This document shows, in pieces, positions 48,249-55,544 of a DNA stretch of 64,000 bases; positions within the stretch are counted from its first letter, which is position 1, and the number at the start of each line of letters is the position of its first letter. The DNA is from Solirubrobacter sp035555675 (lineage in GTDB: Bacteria > Actinomycetota > Thermoleophilia > Solirubrobacterales > Solirubrobacteraceae). The stretch lies in NCBI GenBank assembly GCA_035555675.1, contig DATMGH010000180.1, positions 37,091-101,090 of the forward strand, given 5' to 3'. Under the pieces are notes generated by a model that was given only the letters and a program-made list of their open reading frames with translations, was not told the DNA's origin and did no database searches. Both the position numbers and the translations under genes were made by a program.

Positions 48249-48641
48249 ATGCGCTTCAGCTTTCAGTTCCCACCCGCCGACGACGCACCCTCCCAGGCGC
48301 GCGCGGCGCTCGAGGTGTTCGACCGCATCCTGAGCCCCGAGCTGCTCGAGGACCTGCAGCTGGTCGTCAGCGAGCTGGTGACCAACTCGGTCAAGTTCGG
48401 CCCCCGCCAGCCGATCACGCTCACGCTCGCGCTCGGCCGCGACGGTGTCGTCAGCGGCGAGGTGATCGACCAGGGCGACGGTCAGCGGGCGCGCGTGGAG
48501 ATGGTCGCCGAGCCGACGGTGGACGGCGGCTGGGGCCTGCACCTCGTCGACACGCTCTCCGCCCGCTGGGGCGTCCACGAGGGCTCGACCCACGTGTGGT
48601 TCGAGCTCGGCCCGGCAGCGCGGGCGCCCCGAGGGGTCTGA
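48249..48641 (+). CDS. HATPase_c anti-sigma-type regulator
   Basis: A 130-residue ATP-binding regulator. N box: LQLVVSELVTNSVKFG; G1-like EVIDQGDGQRARV; G2-like GGWGLHLVDTLSARWGV. This is the stand-alone RsbW/SpoIIAB-like class common in actinobacteria. No antagonist is directly coupled to it. ATG at 48249. A strong hairpin spans its stop codon. Confidence 0.87.
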   Translation: MRFSFQFPPADDAPSQARAALEVFDRILSPELLEDLQLVVSELVTNSVKFGPRQPITLTLALGRDGVVSGEVIDQGDGQRARVEMVAEPTVDGGWGLHLVDTLSARWGVHEGSTHVWFELGPAARAPRGV

Positions 48642-48650
48642 CCCCTCGGG
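48628..48650. terminator. Bidirectional hairpin at convergent gene ends
   Basis: CCCGAGGGGT-CTG-ACCCCTCGGG, perfect 10-bp arms. The stop codon of the plus-strand HATPase gene lies in it, and the CsbD gene ends 19 bp away on the other strand. No T-tract. Confidence 0.6.
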
Positions 48651-48668
48651 ACGCCGCGCCGGGGTGCT

Positions 48669-48857
48669 TCAGGTCTTGTGCTCGAGGTTCGCGACTTCCT
48701 CGGCCTTGCGGTCGGCCTTCTCGCGCGCGGAGTCGAGCTCGTCCTTCGCCTTGCCCTTGAGCTCCTCGCGCTGTCCCTCCCGCCGCAGCGACGGGTCGTC
48801 GGCGAGGTCGCCGGCGGCCTTCTTGACTCGGCCTGTGATCTTGTCGGTGAGGCTCAT
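48669..48857 (-). CDS. CsbD family stress protein
   Basis: A 62-residue protein of the CsbD family, a classical SigB-regulon member in Bacillus. DKITGRVKKAAGDLADDPSL and REGQREELKGKAKDELD are diagnostic. It is highly charged and helical; its molecular role is not known. ATG at 48857 begins MSLTDKI. A GGGTAG box ends 11 bp before it. Confidence 0.9.
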   Translation of the reverse strand: MSLTDKITGRVKKAAGDLADDPSLRREGQREELKGKAKDELDSAREKADRKAEEVANLEHKT

Positions 48858-48867
48858 GCCCTGGGTC

Positions 48868-48893
48868 CTACCCAAGGCGCGGCGGACCTACCC
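48868..48893 (-). promoter_or_regulatory. Possible SigF/SigB-type promoter before csbD
   Basis: GGGTAG at 48873-48868 on the minus strand; 16 bp further out is GGGT, a poor -35. The -10 match and the gene's identity support it. Confidence 0.4.
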
Positions 48894-49670
48894 GGAGTGC
48901 TCGGCGACGGTCCGCAAACGGTCCAGCGCGCGCCGGATCAACCGTGAGACGTGCATCTGGGAGACCCCGACGCGCTCGGCGATCTCCGCCTGCGTCAGGT
49001 CCTCGACGAAGCGCAGGTGCAGGACGATCCGGTCGCGCGCCGGCAGCGCCTGCAGGGTCGGCGCGATCGTCGCCTCGTACTCGACGAGCTCGAAGCGGTC
49101 GTCCTCGACCCCGATCGACTCGGCGTACGTCTCGCCGTCCCCCTCGTCCCCGAACCGGTAGGACTCCAGCGACACCGCGTCGTACGCCGACGCGGCCTCC
49201 ATCGCCTCCAGCACCTGCTCGGTCGTCAGCCCCGTGGCCGCGCTCACCTCGGCCGCCGACGGCGAGCGGCCGAGCACCCGCGACTGCTCCTTGACGGACG
49301 CGTCGACCTGCATCACGCGCTCCTGCATCCCGCGCGGGACGTGCACCGCCCAGCCGTTGTCGCGGAAGTAGCGCTTGAGCTCCCCCAGCATCGTCGGGAC
49401 CGCGTAGGAGGAGAACGCGGTCTCGCGCGCCGGATCGAAGCGGTCGATCGCCTTGATCAGCCCGAGCGTCGCCACCTGGACGAGGTCGTCGAGCGGCTCG
49501 TCCGAGCGCCGGTAGCGCCGCGCCATCCGCCGCGCCAGCGGCAGCAGCCGCTCGACGAGCTGTTCGCGCGCCGTCTGATCACCGTCGCGGTGATAGCGGA
49601 TCAGGAGCCGCCGATCCTCTTCGGAGCGGCTCGGCCCATCCTCGGAGCGTCCCGCTGGGACGGACGTCAT
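48888..49670 (-). CDS. SigF/SigB-like group 3 sigma factor
   Basis: A 260-residue paralogue of the factor at 40839. It shows EQLVERLLPLARRMARRYRR, DDLVQVATLGLIKAIDRFDP, FSSYAVPTMLGELKRYFRDN and region 4 EIAERVGVSQMHVSRLIRRA. ATG is complementary to 49668-49670, with GGAGA upstream as a ribosome-binding site. The two factors differ most in region 3, which suggests different anti-sigma partners. Confidence 0.93.
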   Translation of the reverse strand: MTSVPAGRSEDGPSRSEEDRRLLIRYHRDGDQTAREQLVERLLPLARRMARRYRRSDEPLDDLVQVATLGLIKAIDRFDPARETAFSSYAVPTMLGELKRYFRDNGWAVHVPRGMQERVMQVDASVKEQSRVLGRSPSAAEVSAATGLTTEQVLEAMEAASAYDAVSLESYRFGDEGDGETYAESIGVEDDRFELVEYEATIAPTLQALPARDRIVLHLRFVEDLTQAEIAERVGVSQMHVSRLIRRALDRLRTVAEHSG

Positions 49671-49768
49671 CGTGGCAGGTGTCTCCTCTCGAGCCGGGCC
49701 CGCCGCACACGCGTACGGCCGCTTTCGAGACTACCGATCGAGGCGCCCGTCGCGACGCGACGCCGCCG

Positions 49769-50341
49769 CTAGGACACGCTCGCCCGCTGCCCCGCGTGCT
49801 TGCCCTCGGCGAACTCCTCGACGATCTTCGCGCAGAACGCGGGCAGGTCGTCCGGCTTGCGCGAGCTGGTCAGGCCCTCGTCGACGTGCACCTCCTCGTC
49901 GACCCAGGTCGCCCCCGCGTTCTCGAGGTCCGTGCGCAGCGACGGCCACGACGTCAGCGTGCGCCCGCGCACGACGTCCGCCTCGACCAGCGTCCACGGC
50001 CCGTGGCAGATCACGCCCACCGGCTTGGCCTGCTGGAAGAACCCGCGCACGAACGCCACGGCGTCCGCGTCGGTGCGCAGGAAGTCCGGGTTCGCGACGC
50101 CGCCCGGGAGCACCAGCCCGTCGTAGTCGGACGCCGACGCGGACGCGACCGCCCGGTCGACGTGGAACGTGTCGCCCTTGTCGAGGTGGTCGAACGCCTG
50201 CAGCTCGCCGTCGGAGAGCGAGATCAGCTCCGGCGAGCCGCCGGCCTGCTCGACCGCGCGCCACGGCTCGGTCAGCTCCACCTGCTCGACGCCCTCGGCC
50301 GCGAGGAACGCGATCTTCTTGCCTTTCAATACGTCAGCCAT
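49769..50341 (-). CDS. DJ-1/PfpI family protein
   Basis: A 190-residue protein of the DJ-1/PfpI superfamily (annotated variously as intracellular protease or glyoxalase-type deglycase). The nucleophile is in VGVICHGPWTLVEAD, the Glu in FLAAEGVEQVELTEPW, and YDGLVLPGGVANPDFLRTD is the central block. It is often stress-induced. The ATG at 50341 is 10 bp from a GGGTAG box on the same strand, so a leaderless stress transcript is plausible. Confidence 0.92.
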   Translation of the reverse strand: MADVLKGKKIAFLAAEGVEQVELTEPWRAVEQAGGSPELISLSDGELQAFDHLDKGDTFHVDRAVASASASDYDGLVLPGGVANPDFLRTDADAVAFVRGFFQQAKPVGVICHGPWTLVEADVVRGRTLTSWPSLRTDLENAGATWVDEEVHVDEGLTSSRKPDDLPAFCAKIVEEFAEGKHAGQRASVS

Positions 50342-50350
50342 GCACTGGCG

Positions 50351-50376
50351 CTACCCCCGTTTCACCCCGGACAACC
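50351..50376 (-). promoter_or_regulatory. SigF/SigB-type promoter before the DJ-1/PfpI gene
   Basis: GGTT (50376-50373), 16 bp, GGGTAG (50356-50351) on the minus strand. It interlocks with the oppositely oriented promoter at 50359-50384. Confidence 0.5.
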
Positions 50377-50384
50377 ACGGGTAG
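50359..50384 (+). promoter_or_regulatory. SigF/SigB-type promoter before the small membrane protein gene
   Basis: GTTT (50359-50362), 16 bp, GGGTAG (50379-50384), the best match in the window to the stress sigma consensus. The ATG at 50394 is 9 bp after the -10 box. Confidence 0.6.
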
Positions 50385-50393
50385 CGGCACCGT

Positions 50394-50678
50394 ATGGGCT
50401 ACGTCATCGCCGCCATTCTCGTCGTGCTGATCGTGGGCGGCTTCGTGCTGTTCCTGGTCACGAGCGCGGCGCGCAAGAGCAACGTGTCCGACGCCGGCGA
50501 CCCGGGCGCCGAGCAGAACGCGCTCAGCATCCTCGGCTCGGATTCCGAGACGCCCGTGGGTGACACCAGCCAGCACGCGGACGCGCCGCGGTTCCCGCCC
50601 GAGCGCGACCGCGACGGCGCCGCCGTCTCGCGCCCGGTGGTGGGCGGCGAGGCCGAAGGCGAGCGGTCCACGCGCTGA
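50394..50678 (+). CDS. Small membrane-anchored hypothetical protein
   Basis: A 94-residue protein with one N-terminal membrane helix (VIAAILVVLIVGGFVLFLVT) and a hydrophilic tail of about 70 residues. No family recognised. It is divergent from the DJ-1/PfpI gene and has the clearest stress-type promoter in the window, with a start next to the ATG, suggesting a member of the general stress regulon. Confidence 0.75.
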   Translation: MGYVIAAILVVLIVGGFVLFLVTSAARKSNVSDAGDPGAEQNALSILGSDSETPVGDTSQHADAPRFPPERDRDGAAVSRPVVGGEAEGERSTR

Positions 50679-50783
50679 CATGCGCGTTTGCGCCTGCGAT
50701 CGCCCGGGAAGACACGAATTGTCGCGCCGTCCGGATGCCCTCCACTCTTCCGCCCGGCGCGCCACCAACCCTCCTCCTCAGTG

Positions 50784-50810
50784 AACGGGGCGCCCAGCGG
50801 GCGCCTCGTT
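50784..50810 (+). terminator. Imperfect hairpin downstream of the small membrane gene
   Basis: AACGGGGCGCC and GGCGCCTCGTT pair with one mismatch around 5 bases. It lies about 105 bp after the stop of the 50394 gene and could be its terminator. Confidence 0.4.
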
Positions 50811-50911
50811 TGCGTCCCGCCCGCCATAATCGCTGTGGAGTGTCAATTTCCGGACCGCATCGCCGCCGTTAGCGCGCTTTGGCCCCGGGGTACCAGCTCT
50901 CCAGAATCTCG

Positions 50912-51361
50912 ATGGGCGCCACTGCACAGACCAAGCTCCGGCCGGTGGAGATGATCGACCGGACACGGACCGACGTTCGCCTCACGCTCCCGGCCCGGCC
51001 GGAGAACGTGGCGGTGGTCCGGCACGTGCTCGGCGCGTTCGCGGAAGCGCTGCGCCTGCCGGACGAGCTGGTCGAGGACCTGCGCCTGGCGGTCACCGAG
51101 GCCTGCACGAACGTGGTCCGTCACGCGTACCCCGCGGGGCAGACCGGCCCGGTGGAGATCTCCATCGAGCCGCTCGATGCTCTGGTGCGCGTGGTCGTGG
51201 CCGACCAGGGCCGCGGCATCGGCACGAGCTCGGACGCGGCCGGGCCCGGCCTCGGGCTGCCGCTGATCACGGCGGTCGCCGACGACGTGGAGCTGCTGCC
51301 GGTGCCCGGCGGCGGTAGCCGGGTGGCGATGACGTTCTCGCTCCGCGAGGACGCGGTTTGA
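50912..51361 (+). CDS. RsbW-like anti-sigma factor kinase
   Basis: A 149-residue HATPase_c protein. N box: RLAVTEACTNVVRHAYP; G1 VVADQGRGIGT; G2 PGLGLPLITAVADDVE. It resembles the kinase at 45488. ATG at 50912 (MGATAQT) or 50951 (MIDRTRT) could be the start; the second has GGTGGAG before it. Its stop overlaps the next gene by TTGA. A STAS gene two genes downstream is the likely partner. Confidence 0.9.
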   Translation: MGATAQTKLRPVEMIDRTRTDVRLTLPARPENVAVVRHVLGAFAEALRLPDELVEDLRLAVTEACTNVVRHAYPAGQTGPVEISIEPLDALVRVVVADQGRGIGTSSDAAGPGLGLPLITAVADDVELLPVPGGGSRVAMTFSLREDAV

Positions 51362-51762
51362 CGTCGCGAGCCGTGGGCGTCGACGGGCAGACGACCGTCT
51401 CGATCGCCGCGGGCCCGCTCGTGGGCCCGATCCTGCGCCGCGTGGTCGGCATGCTGGCCGCGCGCGCCGACCTGCCGCTGGACCGTCTCGACGACGCCGT
51501 GCTCGTCGCCGACCTGATCGCCGCGCGCGCGCCCGCGCACGTGCTGGCGGACACGGTCGACGTCGCGTTCGAGCCGGGCCCGCGCACCCTCCTCCTGCGC
51601 GTCGGTCCCCTGCGCCCCGGTGGCGGCCGCGCGCTGGTCGAGGACGCGGCGGTGCCGGGCGTCGGCAACGTGATCGAGCAGCTCGCCGACGAGCTGCTCG
51701 TCGACGATGCCGGCGAGCACGAGTTCCTGCACGTGCGGCTCCAGTACGCCGGCGGGGATTGA
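51358..51762 (+). CDS. Degenerate anti-sigma-like hypothetical protein
   Basis: A 134-residue protein coupled to the upstream kinase. It has the length and strand-helix order of HATPase_c regulators (TVSIAAGPLVGPILRRVVGM, then RLDDAVLVADLIAARAPAH), but the N, G1 and G2 boxes are missing, so ATP binding is unlikely. It may be a diverged paralogue that binds partners without kinase activity. TTG at 51358 is the assumed start; GTG at 51373 is another. The family is not one I can name. Confidence 0.65.
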   Translation: MTSRAVGVDGQTTVSIAAGPLVGPILRRVVGMLAARADLPLDRLDDAVLVADLIAARAPAHVLADTVDVAFEPGPRTLLLRVGPLRPGGGRALVEDAAVPGVGNVIEQLADELLVDDAGEHEFLHVRLQYAGGD

Positions 51763-51793
51763 GATCGGCGCCGACCGGGGAACAGCACCGCCG

Positions 51794-52123
51794 ATGGAAT
51801 TCGCAATCGAGGACCGGTCACTCGCCGACGGCGCGCACGTCGTCGCCGTGACCGGGGAGATCGACCTGTTCACCGCCCCTGAGTTCAAGCAGCGCGTCGC
51901 GGCGCCGATCGACGCCGGCTGCACGCACGTGATCGTCGACCTGACGGACACCACGTTCATCGACTCCTCGTCGCTGGGCGTGCTGATCGGCGCGCACCGG
52001 CGGCTGCGCCGGCTGGACGGCTCGCTGACGATCGTCTGCACGAACGAGACGATCCTCAAGACGTTCGCGATCACGGGTCTGGACACCGTGTTCAAGATCG
52101 TGGGAGAGGCCGTCGGGGCCTAG
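51794..52123 (+). CDS. STAS-domain anti-sigma factor antagonist
   Basis: A 109-residue SpoIIAA/RsbV-like protein: VVAVTGEIDLFTAPEFKQRV, VIVDLTDTTFIDSSSLGVLI (phospho-acceptor Ser in DSS) and LKTFAITGLDTVFKI. Length is typical. Likely partner of the kinase at 50912, with the degenerate gene between them. ATG at 51794. Confidence 0.93.
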   Translation: MEFAIEDRSLADGAHVVAVTGEIDLFTAPEFKQRVAAPIDAGCTHVIVDLTDTTFIDSSSLGVLIGAHRRLRRLDGSLTIVCTNETILKTFAITGLDTVFKIVGEAVGA

Positions 52124-52138
52124 TAGCCTGCGGTCCGG

Positions 52139-53020
52139 ATGAGCACCGGCTCACCGTCGCAGGACGCCCAGAACGACTTCCTCCGCGCCCGCCGGGCACG
52201 GCTGCTGTCCGACATCGCCCGGCGGCTGCGGCGCGAGCCGAGCGACGTCGGCCTGATCCTCCCGTTCGAGGAGGTCGTGGACGCGCTCGGGCGCACCGGC
52301 CAGGTCGACCGCGGCCTGCAGGTCGTCCAGCTCGACGACATCGTGGGGACCGTCGACCGCACCGCGGACTTCGACCGCGGCTTCCGTCCCACCTCGCAGC
52401 GGCTGCGCAGCCGCTGGGAGCGGATCGCCGCGGCCCAGCGGCGCGGCGAGGCGATGCCGCCGATCTCGCTCTACAAGGTCGGCGACCTCTACTTCGTGCG
52501 CGACGGCCACCACCGCGTGTCGGTGGCCAAGTCGCAGAAGCACGGGGACATCGACGCCTACGTGGTCGAGGTGCTGACGCGGATCCCGCTCGACAGCAAC
52601 CTGCGCGTCTCCGAGCTGCCGCTCAAGGACCACGAGCGGCTGTTCCGCGAGCGCGTGCCGCTGACCACCGCCCAGCGGGCGCGGATCGCGCTCACCGATC
52701 CGTGGGAGTTCGGCGAGCTGGCGGAGATGGTCGAGGCCTGGGGCTTTCGGATGATGCAGGAGCGCGGCGCGTTCGCGGACCGCCGCGAGGTCGCCCAGCG
52801 CTGGTTCGAGGACGAGTTCCTGCCGGTGCTGGACCTGCTGCAGGAGGGCGGGCTGATCGAGCGCGGCGAGACCGACGCCGAGGCCTACATGCGCGTCGCC
52901 GGGCAGCGCTACCTGCTGCTGCGCACGCACGAGTGGTCGGACCGGATCGTCGACCAGCTGCGCCGCAGCGACCCCAAGCGCCGCCGCCTGCCGCGGCGGC
53001 GCCGCCGGCCGCGCTACTGA
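52139..53020 (+). CDS. ParB-like N-domain protein
   Basis: A 293-residue protein. The central PPISLYKVGDLYFVRDGHHR followed by VSVAKSQKHGDIDAYVVEVL is the ParB/Srx-type nucleotide-binding fold with the GHHR motif. The N-terminal part (DFLRARRARLLSDIARRLRR) and the C-terminal LTDPWEFGELAEMVEAWGF are shared by conserved actinobacterial proteins. The C-terminus is an Arg-rich tail (RRRRLPRRRRRPRY-like), suggesting nucleic-acid contact. It is not next to parA, so chromosome partition is doubtful. Confidence 0.78.
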   Translation: MSTGSPSQDAQNDFLRARRARLLSDIARRLRREPSDVGLILPFEEVVDALGRTGQVDRGLQVVQLDDIVGTVDRTADFDRGFRPTSQRLRSRWERIAAAQRRGEAMPPISLYKVGDLYFVRDGHHRVSVAKSQKHGDIDAYVVEVLTRIPLDSNLRVSELPLKDHERLFRERVPLTTAQRARIALTDPWEFGELAEMVEAWGFRMMQERGAFADRREVAQRWFEDEFLPVLDLLQEGGLIERGETDAEAYMRVAGQRYLLLRTHEWSDRIVDQLRRSDPKRRRLPRRRRRPRY

Positions 53021-53334
53021 TCGCGCGCGCCCGGGTGCCCGTTGCCCGGCCACGGGGCGAGCACGAGCAGCAGCCGCGCGTCGCTGACCGCGCGGGCCGC
53101 GTGGCGCTCGTTGGGGTCGAACACGACGGCGTGGCCGGGCGCGCAGGCGACGCCGCCCAGCTCCACCTCCCCGTCGACCACGACCACGTACGCGCGCTCG
53201 TGCACCTGGTGCTCGTCGAGCGCCTCGCCCGCCGGCAGGTTGACGAGGATCGAGCGCGCTTCGCCGCGCGCGGAGTGCAGGATTCTCGGCTGGTGCGGCT
53301 CGACCTCGAGGGTCCGCAGGTCCCAGTGCTCCAT
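53014..53334 (-). CDS. Single-domain cupin protein
   Basis: A 106-residue cupin: HQVHERAYVVVVDGEVELGG is motif 1 and PGHAVVFDPNERHAARA motif 2; the metal-binding His/Glu set is only partly kept. Function unknown; single cupins often bind a metal and a small ligand. Its 3' end overlaps the ParB-like gene by 7 bp and it is 11 bp downstream of the sigma gene at 53346 on the same strand. Confidence 0.85.
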   Translation of the reverse strand: MEHWDLRTLEVEPHQPRILHSARGEARSILVNLPAGEALDEHQVHERAYVVVVDGEVELGGVACAPGHAVVFDPNERHAARAVSDARLLLVLAPWPGNGHPGARDQ

Positions 53335-53345
53335 GCGCCGGGAGA

Positions 53346-54089
53346 CTATCCGTCCTCAGCGGCTTCGCGGAGCCGCACGAGCGCCTGGCGGATGATCCGC
53401 GAGACGTGCATCTGGGAGACGCCGACGCGCAGGCCGATCTCCGCCTGCGTCAGGTCCTCGGCGAAGCGCAGGCGCAGGACCTCGCGCTCGCGGTCGGTCA
53501 GCACGCGCATCAGGCGCTCGACGGTCGCCGCGTCCTCGGCCTCGCCGAAGCCCGGATCGATGGCGCCGAACTCGCGCGGCTCGTCGTCGTCCTCGCGCGG
53601 GCTGTCGAGCGAGACTGCGCGGTAGGCGCCGGCCGCCTCGCGCGCCTCGAGCAGCTGCTCCACGGTCACGCCCAGGTGCGCGGCCAGCTCGGCGGGCGTG
53701 GCGGCCGGGCCGAGCGCCTCGGTCGCGGGGCCGACCTTCACCGCCAGCTCCTGCAGGTCGCGCGGCACGCGCACCGACCAGCTCTTGTCGCGAAAGTGAC
53801 GCTTGAGCTCGCCGAGGATGGTCGGGACGGCGAACGAGCTGAACGCGGTCGTGCGGTTCGGGTCGAAGCGGTCGATCGCTTTGAGCAGGCCGAGCGAGGC
53901 GACCTGGGTGAGGTCGTCGACCGGCTCGCCGCCGCGCCGGTAGCGGCGCGCGAGCTGGCGGGCGAGCGGCAGGAACCGCTGCACGAGCTGCTCCCGCGCG
54001 AGCGCGTCGCCGGCGTGGGCGCGTACGAGCAGCGCCCGATCGGCGCGTAGGCGGGCGTCGCGGCCCGCTGACTGGTCTTCCACGGCCAT
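53346..54089 (-). CDS. SigF/SigB-like group 3 sigma factor
   Basis: A 247-residue third paralogue: EQLVQRFLPLARQLARRYRR, DDLTQVASLGLLKAIDRFDP, FSSFAVPTILGELKRHFRDK and region 4 EIGLRVGVSQMHVSRIIRQA. ATG is complementary to 54087-54089. The coding frame stays open upstream, but that stretch runs antisense to the ANTAR gene and is not sigma-like. It is divergent from the ANTAR regulator. Confidence 0.93.
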   Translation of the reverse strand: MAVEDQSAGRDARLRADRALLVRAHAGDALAREQLVQRFLPLARQLARRYRRGGEPVDDLTQVASLGLLKAIDRFDPNRTTAFSSFAVPTILGELKRHFRDKSWSVRVPRDLQELAVKVGPATEALGPAATPAELAAHLGVTVEQLLEAREAAGAYRAVSLDSPREDDDEPREFGAIDPGFGEAEDAATVERLMRVLTDREREVLRLRFAEDLTQAEIGLRVGVSQMHVSRIIRQALVRLREAAEDG

Positions 54090-54093
54090 ATTC

Positions 54094-54119
54094 GTCAGAA
54101 GGAGCTCGCACCGGGGTAG
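54094..54119 (+). promoter_or_regulatory. SigF/SigB-type promoter before the ANTAR regulator
   Basis: GTCA (54094-54097), 16 bp, GGGTAG (54114-54119). A start near 54127 would give a leader of about 50 nt before the ATG at 54180. Confidence 0.45.
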
Positions 54120-54179
54120 TGGGGTGCGATAGTCCGTTCCGGCGGGGGCTAGGCCGGGGCGTGATGAAGTGTAGTGCAG

Positions 54180-54788
54180 ATGACCGACGCGACCAGCCTG
54201 AGAATCCTGCTCGCCAACGAACGCGAGGAAGAGCTGCACGAGCTCGGCGACGTGCTCGCCGGGCTCGGCCACGACGTGGCACCGTTCGCGGTGTCGCCGC
54301 GCGAGGCGGTCGAGCTGATCGCCCGCGAGGACCCGGACATCGCGTTCGTGATCTTCGACGGCGACGACGAGCACGGGCTCGCGCTGATCGCGGAGACCGT
54401 CGAGTTCGCGTCCGGCCCGGTCCTGGTGACGGTCCGCGAGGCCGAGAGCGCGTCGACGATCGCCCGCGCGGCGGAGCTCGGCATCGCCGGCTACGTCGAC
54501 TCGTGGGCCGAGCAGGACGTGCAGGCCGCGATCGAGGTCGCGCTGCGCCGCCACCACGAGGAGCGGCGGCTCAACGAGAAGGTCTCCCAGCTGGAGTCCG
54601 CGCTCGAGCGGCGGGCGGTGATCGAGCGCGCCAAGGGCATCCTGATGGAGCGCCACTCGGTCGACGACCGGCAGGCGTTCGAGCTGCTGCGCGAGCACGC
54701 CCGCTCGAGCGGGCGGCGCGTGGTGGACGTCGCGCAGACCGTGCTCGACGGGCACGCGCTGCTGCCGGCGCGGCCGTCAGACGACTAG
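54180..54788 (+). CDS. ANTAR-domain response regulator
   Basis: A 202-residue protein with a receiver-like N-terminal domain (LRILLANEREEELHELGDVL, FVIFDGDDEHGLALIAE) and a C-terminal ANTAR RNA-binding domain (LNEKVSQLESALERRAVIER, KGILMERHSVDDRQAFELL). ANTAR proteins act as antiterminators on paired hairpins. The receiver lacks the usual DxW/DD acidic pocket and Asp-Ser-Lys pattern, so phosphorylation is uncertain. ATG at 54180; GTG at 54174 is possible. It overlaps the IMPase gene end by 12 bp. Confidence 0.88.
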   Translation: MTDATSLRILLANEREEELHELGDVLAGLGHDVAPFAVSPREAVELIAREDPDIAFVIFDGDDEHGLALIAETVEFASGPVLVTVREAESASTIARAAELGIAGYVDSWAEQDVQAAIEVALRRHHEERRLNEKVSQLESALERRAVIERAKGILMERHSVDDRQAFELLREHARSSGRRVVDVAQTVLDGHALLPARPSDD

Positions 54789-55544
54789 CGCCTCGAGCTG
54801 CTCCACGAGCGCCGCCGGCCCGGCGATGTGCCAGCGGGTCTGCCGCTGGACGGTGATCGCCTTGCCGCCGGCCTGCGTCACCAGCAGGGCGCCCGGCAGC
54901 CAGTCCCAGGGGTCGGTGGCGGGCTGGATCCAGGCGTCGAGGCGGCCGTCGGCGACCCAGGCCAGCTCGAGCGTGCCCGGCCCGGCGTGGCGCAGCAGGC
55001 CCGCCTCGTCGAGCAGGCGGCGCGCGGTCTCGCGGACGCCGGGCAGGACGAGGCGGTCCTGGCGGAAGAACGCGGCGACGTGGGCTTCGCCGAGCGGCTT
55101 GGCCGGCCGGGGCGGGCGGCGCCGGTGGTGGCGCGCGGCGGCGTGCAGCTGCGCGCCGTCGTAGACGGCGGTGGCGACCGGGCCGTGCTCGTCGGTCAGG
55201 ACGACCGCGCTGCACCAGCTCGGGATCCCGGCCGCGAAGGCGACCGTGCCGTCGACGGCGTCGATCAGCCAGCGGCGCGCGTTGCGGCCCGGGCGGTTGG
55301 TGCCCTCCTCGCCCTCGATCGCGTCGTCGGGACGGTGACGGCGCAGGTGCTCCGCGGCCGCGGCCTCGGCGGCCGCGTCGGCGTCCGTGACCAGGTCGGC
55401 GGCGACGCTCTTGGCGCGCGGGCGCAGCGGCGCGGCGGCGCGCACGTCGGTCGCAGTGGCGAACGCCGCCTTCGCGGCGCCGATCGCGACGTCGAGGTCC
55501 GATTGAGGATTTGGGGTTCCGGGGAAGATTCGGGGGGTGTCCAT
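54777..55544 (-). CDS. Inositol monophosphatase family protein
   Basis: A 255-residue Mg-dependent phosphatase of the IMPase/FBPase-like superfamily. The metal sites are IEGEEGTN, RRWLIDAVDGTVAFAAGIPS and ATDPWDWLPGALLVTQAGG. The loop IDAVDGT replaces the usual DP(I/L)DGT, but both Asp are kept. Substrate may be an inositol, histidinol or nucleotide phosphate. ATG at 55544 is 8 bp past the start of the divergent YihY gene, so the two 5' ends overlap. Confidence 0.87.
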   Translation of the reverse strand: MDTPRIFPGTPNPQSDLDVAIGAAKAAFATATDVRAAAPLRPRAKSVAADLVTDADAAAEAAAAEHLRRHRPDDAIEGEEGTNRPGRNARRWLIDAVDGTVAFAAGIPSWCSAVVLTDEHGPVATAVYDGAQLHAAARHHRRRPPRPAKPLGEAHVAAFFRQDRLVLPGVRETARRLLDEAGLLRHAGPGTLELAWVADGRLDAWIQPATDPWDWLPGALLVTQAGGKAITVQRQTRWHIAGPAALVEQLEALVV

